Source of the DNA: JAGSOU01 sp049974865 | Lineage (GTDB): Bacteria; Pseudomonadota; Alphaproteobacteria; Rhodobacterales; Rhodobacteraceae | NCBI GenBank assembly: GCA_049974865.1 | Contig: JBNGCX010000001.1 | Span: 1-64,000 of the forward strand | Reading direction: 5' to 3' | Length of the DNA: 64,000 nt | Shown here: positions 17,148-26,677 of the stretch, piece after piece | Position numbering within the stretch: position 1 is the first letter of the stretch | Layout of the letters: the number at the start of each line of letters is the position of its first letter | Notes under the pieces: generated by a model | Seen by the model: only the letters and a program-made list of their open reading frames with translations | Told to the model about the DNA's origin: nothing | Databases searched by the model: none | Position numbers and translations under genes: made by a program

Positions 17148-20077
17148 GGGTTGCGGGAAACGGCCGCATCAACCGCCGGGTGACCGTGCCTTTCACCTTC
17201 GACGGGACGCGGTTTTTCGGCCACGAGGGGGACACGCTGGCCTCGGCCCTGCTGGCCAACGGCGTGCGCGTGGTGGGGCGGTCGTTCAAGTATCACCGTC
17301 CGCGCGGGATCTTCAGCGCGGGATCGGAGGAGCCCAACGCGCTGGTCACCATCGGGCGCGGCGGCGCGCAGAGCCCCAACATGCACGCCACCATGCAGGA
17401 ACTGTACGAGGGGCTGGACGCGCGCAGCCAGAACGCCTGGCCCAGCCTGCGCTTTGACATCCTGTCGGCCAATGACCTCTTCGCGCCCTTCCTCGGCGCG
17501 GGGTTCTATTACAAGAGCTTCATGTGGCCCCGGGCGGCGTGGGAGAAGCTGTACGAGCCCCTCATCCGGCGCTCGGCGGGGCTGGGGGCGCTGTCGGGCG
17601 CGCCGGATGCGGCGCGCTGCGACAAGGCCTATGCCCATTGCGACCTGCTGGTGATCGGCGCCGGGCCCGCCGGGCTGATGGCGGCGCTGACCGCGGCGCG
17701 GGCCGGGGCCGACGTGATCCTCGCCGAGGAGGACCGCGACTGCGGCGGCCGCCTTCTGGCCGAGGCCGAGGAGGTGGACGGCCGGCCCGGCGCGGACTGG
17801 GCGGAGGCGCTGGCGGCGGAGTTGTCGGCGATGCCGAATGTCCGGCTGATGACCCGCACCACCGTCACCGGGGTCTATGACCACGGCACCTACGGCGCGC
17901 TGGAGCGGGTGTCGGGCCATCTGGCCGCACCGCACGCGGATGCGCCGCTGGAGACCTTCTGGCGTATCCACGCGAAATGCGCGGTGCTGGCCGCGGGCGC
18001 GCTGGAGCGGCCCATTGCCTTTCCCAACAACGACCGCCCCGGCATCATGCAGGCCGGCGCGGTGCGCGCCTATCTCAACCGCTACGGCGTGGCGGCGGGG
18101 CAGGCGGTGAGCATCTTCACCAACAACGACAGCGGCCATCGCACGGCGCGCGACCTGTTGGCGGCGGGCGTCGGCGTGGCGGGGGTCGTGGACGTGCGCG
18201 ACGAGGCGCAGGCGCTGGGCGACTATCCCCTCTATACCGGCGGGCGCGTTGTGCAGACAGCCGGGCGGCGCGGGGTGGAAGAGATCACCGTTCTCCATTC
18301 CGCCGGGCAGACACGGTTGACCACCGATTGCCTGGGCGTCTCGGGCGGGTGGAACCCCAGCGTCCATCTGAGCTGCCATCTGGGCGCGCGCCCCGTCTGG
18401 GACGAGGGGCTGGCCGCCTTCCTGCCGACCGAGGGGGCTGTGCCCGGGATGCATGTGGCGGGGGCGGCGGCGGCGGTGTTCTCCACCGCCGGCTGCCTGG
18501 CCTCGGGCGTCGAGGCCGCGCAGGCGGCGCTGCAGGCGCTGGGCCGCGAGGCGCCCGCGCCGGATGTGCCGCGTGCCGAGGATGGCGCCTATGACATCGC
18601 GCCGCTCTGGCATGTGGCGGGCCGGGGGCGGGCCTGGCTCGACCTCGCCAACGACGTGACGGTCAAGGACGTGAAGCAGGCCGGCGCCGAGAATTACCGC
18701 TCGGTCGAGCACATGAAGCGCTACACCACGCAAGGCATGGCGCCGGACCAGGGCAAGAATTCCAACATCGCGGCGCTGGCCGTGCTGGCTGAGGCCACGG
18801 GGCGGAGCATCCCCGAAACCGGCACCACCACCTTCCGCCCGCCCTATACGCCCGTCGCGATCGGGGCGATGGGGGCGGGGGCGCAGGGCAAGGGCTTTGC
18901 ACCCGAACGCTTCACCACCTCGCACGCGGCCAGCGTCAGGCGCGGCGCGCCGATGGTGGAGGCGGGGCTGTGGTATCGTCCCTCCTATTTCCCCGAGAAC
19001 GGCGAGACGGACTGGCGCAAAAGCTGCGACCGCGAGGTGCGGATGGTGCGCCGGACGGTGGGGGTGACCGATGTCTCCACCTTGGGCAAGATCGACCTGC
19101 AGGGGCCCGATGCAGCGGCCTTCCTCGATTTCCTTTATGCCAACCGGATCTCGACGTTGAAGGTCGGGCGGGTGCGCTACGGCATCATGCTGCGCGAGGA
19201 CGGGCACGTGATGGATGACGGCACCGTTGCGCGGCTGGGCCGGAACCACTTCGTGCTTACCACCACCACCGCGGCCGCCGCGCAGGTGATGCGCCACTTG
19301 GACTTCGCGCATCAATGCCTGGTGCCGCGGATGAACCTGCGCTTCATCTCGATCACCGAGCAATGGGCGCAATTCGCCGTGGCCGGGCCGCGGGCGCGCG
19401 ACCTGGTCAATGCCATCCTCGACAAGGAGGTCGACAACGACACCTTCCCCTTCATGGCCTGCGGCGAGGTGTCCGTCTTCGGCGTTAAGGGGCGGCTCTT
19501 CCGCATCTCCTTCTCCGGTGAGCACGGTTACGAACTGGCGGTGCCGGCGCGCTATGGCGACAGCCTGTTCCGCATGCTGCTGACGCTGGCCGAAAGCTTC
19601 GACGGCGGCCCCTACGGGATGGAGGCGCTGAACGTGCTGCGCATCGAGAAGGGGTTTCTCACCCATGCCGAGCTGCACGGGCGGACCACCGCCTTCGACC
19701 TCGGGCTGGAACGGATGCTGTCGGACAAGAAGGAGTTTATCGGCAAGGCGGCGGCGCGGCGCCCCGGCCTGAACGGGCCGGAGCGTGAGCAACTGGTCGG
19801 CCTCAGGCCCGTCCGCGCGGGCGGCACGCTGCTGGCCGGCGCGCATCTGTTCAACGAGGCCGCGGCTCCCACCCGCGAGAACGACCAGGGCTACCTGACC
19901 TCGGTCTGCCATTCACCCACGCTGGGCGGGGTGATCGGGCTGGGCTTCGTCCGAAACGGGCGGGCGCGCATCGGCAAGCGCATCCGCATGGTCGATCATC
20001 TGCGCGAGACCGAGAGCTGGTGCGAGATCTGCGATCCCGTGTTCCACGATCCGCAAGGGGAGAAGGCCCGTGGCTAA
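17144..20077 (+). CDS. soxA: Sarcosine oxidase subunit alpha
   Basis: 977 residues, full length. The order is an N-terminal ferredoxin-like segment (RFFGHEGDTLASALLANGV), then the FAD/NAD-binding domain with VIGAGPAGLMAALTAARAG near residue 171, then a C-terminal aminomethyltransferase (GcvT-like) domain from about residue 600 that binds tetrahydrofolate. It contributes the NAD and folate sites of the enzyme. It overlaps soxD by 4 bp and soxG by 8 bp. Confidence 0.96.
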   Translation: MRVAGNGRINRRVTVPFTFDGTRFFGHEGDTLASALLANGVRVVGRSFKYHRPRGIFSAGSEEPNALVTIGRGGAQSPNMHATMQELYEGLDARSQNAWPSLRFDILSANDLFAPFLGAGFYYKSFMWPRAAWEKLYEPLIRRSAGLGALSGAPDAARCDKAYAHCDLLVIGAGPAGLMAALTAARAGADVILAEEDRDCGGRLLAEAEEVDGRPGADWAEALAAELSAMPNVRLMTRTTVTGVYDHGTYGALERVSGHLAAPHADAPLETFWRIHAKCAVLAAGALERPIAFPNNDRPGIMQAGAVRAYLNRYGVAAGQAVSIFTNNDSGHRTARDLLAAGVGVAGVVDVRDEAQALGDYPLYTGGRVVQTAGRRGVEEITVLHSAGQTRLTTDCLGVSGGWNPSVHLSCHLGARPVWDEGLAAFLPTEGAVPGMHVAGAAAAVFSTAGCLASGVEAAQAALQALGREAPAPDVPRAEDGAYDIAPLWHVAGRGRAWLDLANDVTVKDVKQAGAENYRSVEHMKRYTTQGMAPDQGKNSNIAALAVLAEATGRSIPETGTTTFRPPYTPVAIGAMGAGAQGKGFAPERFTTSHAASVRRGAPMVEAGLWYRPSYFPENGETDWRKSCDREVRMVRRTVGVTDVSTLGKIDLQGPDAAAFLDFLYANRISTLKVGRVRYGIMLREDGHVMDDGTVARLGRNHFVLTTTTAAAAQVMRHLDFAHQCLVPRMNLRFISITEQWAQFAVAGPRARDLVNAILDKEVDNDTFPFMACGEVSVFGVKGRLFRISFSGEHGYELAVPARYGDSLFRMLLTLAESFDGGPYGMEALNVLRIEKGFLTHAELHGRTTAFDLGLERMLSDKKEFIGKAAARRPGLNGPEREQLVGLRPVRAGGTLLAGAHLFNEAAAPTRENDQGYLTSVCHSPTLGGVIGLGFVRNGRARIGKRIRMVDHLRETESWCEICDPVFHDPQGEKARG

Positions 20078-20678
20078 GCTGATCGCCCAACCGCCCCTCA
20101 AGGAGGGGCTGCCGCTCGAGGCCGGCACCACCACATTGCGCGCGCCCCGCGTGGGCGCGATCACCTCGCTTGCGCCCTTCGACGGGGGCGAGGGCGCGCT
20201 GTCCGAGGCGCTTCAGGCCGCGCATGGGCTGGCTTTCCCGGCCCCCAACCGCGCCACCAGCGGGGCGGCGGCGCGCTGCGTCTGGACGGGGCGCGGGCAG
20301 GCCATGCTGATGGGGCCCGCGCCCGATGCCGGCCTCGCCAAGCACGCCGCCATGACCGATCAGAGCGACGCCTGGGCCCTGTTCCGGCTGGAGGGCGCGG
20401 ACGCGGCGGCGGTGCTGGTCCGGCTGGTGCCCGTCGACCTGCACCCCGCGATCTTTGCCACCGGCCACACCGCGCGCACCCTGCTGGGGCACATGGCCTG
20501 TTCGCTGACCCGGGTCGGCGAGGCGGGGTTCGACATCATGGTGATGCGCTCGATGGCGCGGAGCGCGCTGCACGAGCTGGGCGTGGCGATGAAAAGCGTT
20601 GCGGCGCAACGCGCCATCCAGGGGCAGGCGCCGGAGCCGGGGCAGGAATTTCCCGAAAGCGCCCTGCAAAACCCTTGA
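20070..20678 (+). CDS. soxG: Sarcosine oxidase subunit gamma
   Basis: 202 residues from a GTG at 20070, overlapping the soxA end; GGGGAGAAGG precedes it. Similar to SoxG/GcvT-like proteins, with LMGPAPD and the folate-domain-like LFRLEGADAAAVL. Last gene of soxBDAG. No purU or glyA follows, although these often accompany sox operons elsewhere. Confidence 0.9.
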   Translation: MAKLIAQPPLKEGLPLEAGTTTLRAPRVGAITSLAPFDGGEGALSEALQAAHGLAFPAPNRATSGAAARCVWTGRGQAMLMGPAPDAGLAKHAAMTDQSDAWALFRLEGADAAAVLVRLVPVDLHPAIFATGHTARTLLGHMACSLTRVGEAGFDIMVMRSMARSALHELGVAMKSVAAQRAIQGQAPEPGQEFPESALQNP

Positions 20679-20748
20679 GAACGGTTTTGCGCGCAGCCAT
20701 CTCGCCGGGGTTCTCGACTCTCGCCGCCTTCGTGTAGATACTTGCGCC

Positions 20749-22704
20749 ATGAGCCTGCCCCCCGGATTCCTGGATGAACTGCGCAACCGCCTCAGCCTGT
20801 CCCAGGTCGTGGGGCGCAAGGTCATGTGGGACAGCCGCAAGTCGAACCAGGCCAAGGGCGACATGTGGGCGCCGTGCCCCTTCCACCAGGAAAAGACCGC
20901 CTCGTTCCACGTCGACGACCGCAAGGGCTACTATTATTGCTTCGGCTGCCACGCCAAGGGCGACGCCATCTCCTTCGTGCGCGAGACCGAGAATGTCAGC
21001 TTCATGGAGGCGGTGGAGATCCTCGCCGGCGAGGCGGGCATGCAGATGCCCGCGCGCGACCCCAAGGCCAAGGAGAAGGCCGACCGCCGCAGCCAGCTCG
21101 CCGAGGTCATGGAACAGGCGGTCCAGCATTACCGACTGATGCTCAACACCGCCCAGGCGGCCGAGGCCCGCGCCTATCTCGAACGCCGCGGGCTGGGCGC
21201 CGAGGCGCTGGCGCGCTGGGAAATCGGCTTTGCGCCCCCGGGCTGGCAGGGGCTGTGGGATCACCTGCGCGGCAAGGGCGTGCCCGAGGATCTGATCCTC
21301 GCCGCGGGCCTGGCCAAGCCCTCGCAGAACGGCGGCAAGCCCTATGACACCTTCCGCGACCGCATCATGTTCCCGATCCGCGACGCGCGCGGCCGGGCGA
21401 TCGCCTTCGGCGGGCGGGCGATGGACCCGTCGGACAACGCCAAATACCTCAACTCGCCGCAGACCGAGCTGTTCGACAAGGGGCACAACCTCTACAACCA
21501 CGCGCCTGCGCGCGAGGCCGCGGGCAAGGGCCAGCCGCTGATCGTGGCCGAGGGCTACATGGACGTGATCGCGCTCAGCGAGGCCGGGTTCGGCGCCACC
21601 GTGGCGCCCCTGGGCACGGCGGTCACCGAAGATCAGTTGCGGCTGCTGTGGCGTATCCATCCCGAACCCGTGATCGCGCTGGATGGCGACACCGCGGGCA
21701 TCCGCGCCGCGATGCGGGTGATGGACCTGGCGCTGCCGCTGCTGGAGGCGGGGCAGAGCCTGCGCTTTGCCCTGATGCCCGAGGGACAGGACCCCGACGA
21801 CGTGATCCGCGCCGGCGGCGCGCCCGCCATGCAAAAGCTGCTGGAGGCCGCCCGGCCCATGGTGCAACTGCTGTGGCAGCGCGAGACCGAGGGCAAGCTC
21901 TTCGACAGCCCCGAACGCAAGGCGGCGTTGGACAAGGACCTGCGGGCCGCGATCTCCCGGATCAAGGACCCCTCGATCCGCAGCCATTACGGCGAGGAGA
22001 TCAAGCGCCTGCGCTGGGAACTGTTCGGCCAGAACCGCCGCCGCCCCGCCCGTGGCAGGTGGCGCGGCCGCGATGCCGGGCCCATGGTCCAGCCGACCAC
22101 CAAGAACAGCCCGCTGGTCGCCGCCGGGCCGCGCTTCGAGGAGGAACTGCGTGAGGCGGTGATCCTGGCCACGCTGATCACCCATCCCCGCCTGCTGCTC
22201 GAGCACGAGGGCACGCTGGAGCGGCTGGAAATGTCCTCGGACGATCACCGGCGCCTGCTGGCCGCGATCCTGCGCCATCACCATATCGACGATTCGGAAG
22301 GGCTGCGCGCCGCGCTGGCCGAATCCCTGGGGCCCGGCCCCCTTGAAAAGCTCTTCGCGCTGCGCCATGTGCAGATCGCGCCCCCCGTGATGCGCCCCCA
22401 TGATGACGAGGCCGCCGCGATGTGCCTCACCGAAGAGCTGGACAAGCTGCAGGCCGCACGCGGAGCAGAAAGCGAAATCGCCGAGGCGATGCAGGATCTT
22501 GCGGGGCTCGCCGACGAGGGGCTGACCTGGCGCCTGAGCCAGGCGGCGGAGGCCCGCAACAGGGCCGGGCGCAGCGACACGGAGGACAAGGGGAACTACG
22601 ATCTGGCCCCCAATGGCGCCCGCATGGCCCGCGAGGAACGCGATGCTTTCGCCCGGCTGCTGGACCAGATCGGCTATGGCAAGGACAAGCTGCCGCCAGC
22701 GTGA
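20749..22704 (+). CDS. dnaG: DNA primase
   Basis: 651 residues. The N-terminal zinc-binding domain is CPFH at 43-46 with CFGC at 64-67. A TOPRIM domain follows with EGYMDVIAL near 268 and DGDTAG near 308, and the C-terminal helicase-binding domain ends the protein. It makes RNA primers for replication. The ATG at 20749 is chosen by homology; the ribosome site is weak, and longer forms extend in frame upstream to 20599 without homology. Confidence 0.95.
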   Translation: MSLPPGFLDELRNRLSLSQVVGRKVMWDSRKSNQAKGDMWAPCPFHQEKTASFHVDDRKGYYYCFGCHAKGDAISFVRETENVSFMEAVEILAGEAGMQMPARDPKAKEKADRRSQLAEVMEQAVQHYRLMLNTAQAAEARAYLERRGLGAEALARWEIGFAPPGWQGLWDHLRGKGVPEDLILAAGLAKPSQNGGKPYDTFRDRIMFPIRDARGRAIAFGGRAMDPSDNAKYLNSPQTELFDKGHNLYNHAPAREAAGKGQPLIVAEGYMDVIALSEAGFGATVAPLGTAVTEDQLRLLWRIHPEPVIALDGDTAGIRAAMRVMDLALPLLEAGQSLRFALMPEGQDPDDVIRAGGAPAMQKLLEAARPMVQLLWQRETEGKLFDSPERKAALDKDLRAAISRIKDPSIRSHYGEEIKRLRWELFGQNRRRPARGRWRGRDAGPMVQPTTKNSPLVAAGPRFEEELREAVILATLITHPRLLLEHEGTLERLEMSSDDHRRLLAAILRHHHIDDSEGLRAALAESLGPGPLEKLFALRHVQIAPPVMRPHDDEAAAMCLTEELDKLQAARGAESEIAEAMQDLAGLADEGLTWRLSQAAEARNRAGRSDTEDKGNYDLAPNGARMAREERDAFARLLDQIGYGKDKLPPA

Positions 22705-22757
22705 CGTTGGGGTTACAAAGCGGCAAAGAATTGAAGGTTAGACGGGTGTGCACCGCC

Positions 22758-22801
22758 GTGATTCGCGGTATTGATTCGGACCAGCCGCGAGTGCGAATCA
22801 C
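22758..22801. promoter_or_regulatory. Inverted repeat in the rpoD leader
   Basis: GTGATTCG (22758-22765) and CGAATCAC (22794-22801) are exact complements 28 nt apart, ending 23 bp before the rpoD start codon. In RNA this would fold a stem just before the ribosome-binding site; in DNA it could be an operator. Confidence 0.4.
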
Positions 22802-22824
22802 ACGCCCCCCGCATGGAGCATCGA

Positions 22825-24810
22825 ATGGCCGCAAAAGACACTGACGACCGCAAGACCGAAGAGCAGGAACCGGAACTGACGCTCGACATGAGCCAGGCCG
22901 CCGTGAAGAAGATGATCGCCGAGGCCAAGGAGCGCGGCTATCTGACCTACGATCAGCTCAACCAGGTCCTGCCGCCCGATCAGGTCAGCTCGGAACAGAT
23001 CGAGGACGTGATGTCCATGCTCTCCGAGATGGGCATCAACATCATCGAGGCCGAAGAGGCCGAGGAAGAGGAAAAGGGCTCCACCCAGGTGGCCGAGACC
23101 TCGACCTCGCGCGAGGTGGCGGTCGCCCAGACCGAGACCGAGAAGCTCGACCGCACCGATGACCCGGTGCGCATGTATCTGCGCGAGATGGGCTCGGTGG
23201 AGCTCTTGTCGCGCGAGGGCGAGATCGCCATCGCCAAGCGCATCGAGGCCGGCCGCAACACCATGATCTCGGGCCTGTGCGAAAGCCCGCTGACCTTCCA
23301 GGCCATCACCATCTGGCGCGACGAGCTTCTGAACGAGGACATCCTGCTGCGCGACGTGATCGACCTCGACGCCACCTTCGGCCGCGCCATGGACGAGGAA
23401 GGCGAGGGCGAGGAGCCCGTCGTCAGCAATATCGACGTCTCGGCGGCCGCACCCAAGAAGAAGGAAGAGCAGCCCGAACTCGACGCCGACGGCAACCCGA
23501 TCAAGCGCGAGGAGGAGGATGACGAGGACGAGCAGGCCAACATGTCGCTCGCCGCGATGGAGGCCGCGCTGAAGCCCAAGGTGCTGGAGACGCTGGACAA
23601 GATCGCGCGCGACTATGCCGAACTGTCCGAAATGCAGGACCTGCGCATGTTGGCCACCCTTAACGAGGAGGGCAATTTCTCGGCCGGAGAGGAAGAGGCC
23701 TATCAGACGCTGCGCAGCGAGATCGTCGCGCTGGTCAACGAGCTGCACCTGCACAACAACCGCATCGAGGCGCTGATCGACCAGCTTTACGGCATCAACC
23801 GCAAGATCATGTCGATCGACAGCGCGATGGTGAAGCTGGCCGACCAGGCCCGCATCAACCGCCGCGAATTCATCGACGAGTACCGCGGGTATGAGCTCGA
23901 CCCCACCTGGCTGGACCGCATGGGCGAGAAATCCGGCCGCGGCTGGAAGGCGCTGATCGAACGCTCCGGCCCCAAGGTCGAGGATCTGCGCGCCGAGATG
24001 GCCCAGGTCGGTCAGTATGTCGGCGTCGACATCTCGGAATTCCGCCGCATCGTGAACCAGGTGCAGAAGGGCGAGAAAGAGGCGCGCCAGGCCAAGAAGG
24101 AAATGGTCGAGGCCAACCTGCGGCTGGTGATCTCGATCGCCAAGAAATACACCAACCGCGGCCTGCAGTTCCTGGACCTGATCCAGGAGGGTAACATCGG
24201 CCTGATGAAGGCGGTGGACAAGTTCGAGTACCGCCGCGGCTACAAGTTCAGCACCTATGCGACCTGGTGGATCCGCCAGGCGATCACCCGCTCGATCGCT
24301 GACCAGGCGCGCACCATCCGCATCCCGGTGCACATGATAGAGACCATCAACAAGCTGGTCCGCACCGGCCGCCAGATGCTGCACGAGATCGGCCGCGAGC
24401 CGACGCCGGAGGAACTGGCGGAGAAGCTGCAGATGCCGCTGGAAAAGGTCCGCAAGGTGATGAAGATCGCCAAGGAGCCGATCTCCCTCGAAACCCCGAT
24501 CGGGGACGAGGAGGACAGCCAGCTCGGCGATTTCATCGAGGACAAGAACGCGGTCCTGCCGCTGGACTCGGCCATCCAGGAAAACCTGAAAGAGACCACG
24601 ACCCGCGTCCTGGCCTCGCTCACCCCGCGCGAGGAACGGGTTCTGCGGATGCGCTTTGGCATCGGCATGAACACCGACCACACGCTGGAAGAGGTGGGCC
24701 AGCAGTTCTCGGTCACCCGCGAACGGATCCGCCAGATCGAGGCGAAAGCCCTGCGCAAGCTCAAGCACCCCAGCCGCAGCCGCAAGCTGCGGAGCTTTCT
24801 GGACCAGTGA
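22825..24810 (+). CDS. rpoD: RNA polymerase primary sigma factor RpoD (sigma-70)
   Basis: 661 residues. It contains sigma region 1.1, an acidic linker (EEEDDEDEQ near 230), the non-essential region, then regions 2-4. Recognisable parts are NIGLMKAVDKFEYRRGYKFS and the WWIRQAITR region 2 core, the -35-reading SVTRERIRQIEAKALRKLKH, and the conserved C-terminus ending FLDQ. The ATG at 22825 has GGAG 6 nt upstream; an alternative ATG lies at 22813. It is directly downstream of dnaG and followed by a terminator, so it may be cotranscribed with dnaG. Confidence 0.96.
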   Translation: MAAKDTDDRKTEEQEPELTLDMSQAAVKKMIAEAKERGYLTYDQLNQVLPPDQVSSEQIEDVMSMLSEMGINIIEAEEAEEEEKGSTQVAETSTSREVAVAQTETEKLDRTDDPVRMYLREMGSVELLSREGEIAIAKRIEAGRNTMISGLCESPLTFQAITIWRDELLNEDILLRDVIDLDATFGRAMDEEGEGEEPVVSNIDVSAAAPKKKEEQPELDADGNPIKREEEDDEDEQANMSLAAMEAALKPKVLETLDKIARDYAELSEMQDLRMLATLNEEGNFSAGEEEAYQTLRSEIVALVNELHLHNNRIEALIDQLYGINRKIMSIDSAMVKLADQARINRREFIDEYRGYELDPTWLDRMGEKSGRGWKALIERSGPKVEDLRAEMAQVGQYVGVDISEFRRIVNQVQKGEKEARQAKKEMVEANLRLVISIAKKYTNRGLQFLDLIQEGNIGLMKAVDKFEYRRGYKFSTYATWWIRQAITRSIADQARTIRIPVHMIETINKLVRTGRQMLHEIGREPTPEELAEKLQMPLEKVRKVMKIAKEPISLETPIGDEEDSQLGDFIEDKNAVLPLDSAIQENLKETTTRVLASLTPREERVLRMRFGIGMNTDHTLEEVGQQFSVTRERIRQIEAKALRKLKHPSRSRKLRSFLDQ

Positions 24811-24811
24811 C

Positions 24812-24839
24812 AAAGGGCGCCCTTCGGGGCGCTTTTTTT
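24812..24839 (+). terminator. Rho-independent terminator after rpoD
   Basis: GCGCCC-TTCG-GGGCGC stem-loop at 24817-24832 followed by seven T (24833-24839), with preceding A residues. Confidence 0.93.
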
Positions 24840-24933
24840 CGCGCGCGGTCGCGGCGTGGCATTGATCCTTGTCAAGCACACGGCCCCCCGGGATGTGTTT
24901 GAATGGCGCATGATCTTGCCGGAGGGGGAAGCG

Positions 24934-25461
24934 TTGCGTTTACTTGGGCGAAGCATTCTGATCGCGGCGTTGCTGATCGCATCGGTCGCGGGGGCCGAGA
25001 CGCGGACCAAACTCAACGCCAGCGGCGGCTGGACGGCCTACAGGGCCGAGGACGTGGCCATCCGCTTCGACCGCAAGCTGCTGAGGATCGGCACGGCCTG
25101 CATCGCCGAAACGGAGATCGCGAACGGAGCCTTGCGGATGGTCCTTTTCGCCGGGGACCAACTCATGACCCAGGCCGTTTCGGCCAACTGGTCCTTCCGG
25201 CGCAGGATGTCCACCATGCATATCGACTGGGGGAACGTGAAAGCCCATTACGGCGATACTGAATATGCAGGGGACACCGTCCAGCAATGGGGGTCGGCCA
25301 ATCTGGCGGCGTTCATCGCTGTCGGCCTGAAACGGCTGGGCGGCTCCGGCCCCATTCTCGTGAAAGACAACAAGGAGCGGGTCATCGCGGAGTTTCCGCT
25401 CGACGGGCTTCAGCCGGTCCTGAACCGCGCGCGTGACTGCGCCAAGGGGCTGAAGCGTTGA
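24934..25461 (+). CDS. Secreted protein of unknown function (first of two tandem paralogues)
   Basis: 175 residues from a TTG at 24934, chosen because GGAGGGGG lies 8-12 nt upstream; an ATG at 24910 in the same frame is the alternative. A signal peptide (RLLGRSILIAALLIASVAGA) leads into TRTKLNASGGWTAYR, and two cysteines lie in the mature part. The sequence is clearly related to the next gene: W-x-x-YR-x-D/E-D, a G-x-ACxAET box and the C-terminal FPLDGLQPVLNRARDCA. No family is recognised; it is expected to be periplasmic. Confidence 0.72.
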   Translation: MRLLGRSILIAALLIASVAGAETRTKLNASGGWTAYRAEDVAIRFDRKLLRIGTACIAETEIANGALRMVLFAGDQLMTQAVSANWSFRRRMSTMHIDWGNVKAHYGDTEYAGDTVQQWGSANLAAFIAVGLKRLGGSGPILVKDNKERVIAEFPLDGLQPVLNRARDCAKGLKR

Positions 25462-25534
25462 GTGGCCCGCCCTCGGTAAGAGGCCCGCGCCAGCGGCCCG
25501 GGAAAAGACCGGAGCGGGTCAAGGAGGCCCCGGA

Positions 25535-26059
25535 ATGCGCTTTGTGAAGCTGATTTGCGTCCTGGCCGTGGCGCTGACCGCCCCGGCGGCGGGTGCGGAG
25601 ACGAAGACAAGGCTTTTCCGCAGCGGCGACTGGGCCCTTTACCGCGTCGACGATTTCGTGATCCGCGAGACCCGCCGCATGGTTTCGGTCGATGGGGCCT
25701 GCGTGGCCGAAACGGCCACCGCGAATGCCCGCATGCGGTTCGCCCTCGTTCCCGTGGTTCAAGCTGTCGTCATCCAGATCAGTTCGCAGGACTGGGACTA
25801 CCGCGCGCGGACCGGTCTCCTGCGGCTCAGATCCGAAGACGCAAACACGAGCTATGGCGGAACAAGCTATTCGGGGCAGATGATCCAACATATCGCGGAA
25901 ACGCCGGCCAACTGCCTGACGTGTTTCGAAATCCTGAGGATTGTGGGGGGTAGGACGGTTGACGTGTTCGACTACAGAGAGAGGCACATCGCGCAATTCT
26001 CGTCCGAAGGCTACGCGGCGGTGTTGGACCGGGCCTATGGCTGTGCCGGGCTCGAATAG
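25535..26059 (+). CDS. Secreted protein of unknown function (second tandem paralogue)
   Basis: 174 residues with a strong AAGGAGG site. A signal peptide (FVKLICVLAVALTAPAAGA) is followed by TKTRLFRSGDWALYRVDDF and GACVAETATANA, which align with the preceding gene at equal spacing. An extra CLTC pair appears near 129, and the shared C-terminal cysteine remains. The genes are 73 bp apart. It is an old duplication judging by divergence. Function unknown. Confidence 0.75.
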   Translation: MRFVKLICVLAVALTAPAAGAETKTRLFRSGDWALYRVDDFVIRETRRMVSVDGACVAETATANARMRFALVPVVQAVVIQISSQDWDYRARTGLLRLRSEDANTSYGGTSYSGQMIQHIAETPANCLTCFEILRIVGGRTVDVFDYRERHIAQFSSEGYAAVLDRAYGCAGLE

Positions 26060-26180
26060 CGGGGCAAGGCCTGCCCTCGCGGGCGTGCTGACATACCACA
26101 CCCGGGCGCCGCTTCGCCGCTGGCGCGCGGGGCGCGAAAAGGCGTAGACTGAAGCCGAATTCTTAACCCGGAGCCATCTC

Positions 26181-26651
26181 ATGATCCGTCTCACTGTCGC
26201 CCTGATGGCCGCCGCGCTCCTCGCCGGGTGCGGTGAGAAACCCACGCCCCGCGCCGTGCCCGATCGCATGCCCAGCTATCGCAGCGAGGTCGGAAACGAC
26301 GTTCTGCCGGTCCCCGGCCAGCCCGGCACCTTCGAGGTGATCGCCTATGCCGGCAATGACGCCGAGCATTTCCGCTGCTCCGGCGGCAGTTACGTGACCA
26401 AGGCGCTGGGCCTGCTGCCCAACCGCCGGGTCTACCTCGTCGCGCCGCTGGGCCCCAGCGCCACCCGGCCGGGCCGCCGCGCCATTACCTTCACCGTGCT
26501 GCCTGATGCCGCCCTGCTGGCCGCGGCCGAGGCGCTGCCGGGCGACATGACCCTCGCCATGAGCCGGCCCGGCGAAAGCTTCCTTGCCGGGGCGGGCGTG
26601 TCGCTGTGCAAGAACATCGTTCCCTTCTACTGGGAGCTCCCGGGCGCCTGA
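26181..26651 (+). CDS. Lipoprotein of unknown function
   Basis: 156 residues. The signal peptide ends in the lipobox LLAGC (Cys17). The mature part has two further cysteines (FRCSGGSY and SLCKN), probably bonded. No domain recognised. Start supported by CCGGAG and the signal sequence. It may be expressed with yjbQ, which follows 26 bp later. Confidence 0.75.
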   Translation: MIRLTVALMAAALLAGCGEKPTPRAVPDRMPSYRSEVGNDVLPVPGQPGTFEVIAYAGNDAEHFRCSGGSYVTKALGLLPNRRVYLVAPLGPSATRPGRRAITFTVLPDAALLAAAEALPGDMTLAMSRPGESFLAGAGVSLCKNIVPFYWELPGA

Positions 26652-26677
26652 ACGGGCACCGTGCTCTGCCGCACGCC

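Noticed and set aside
17042..19912. Very long open frame on the minus strand opposite soxA
   Set aside because: It is an antisense shadow of soxA produced by high GC and codon bias; composition is arginine/alanine/histidine-rich with no domain.
22798..24879. Long open frame opposite rpoD
   Set aside because: Antisense to a certain sigma factor gene and without family resemblance.
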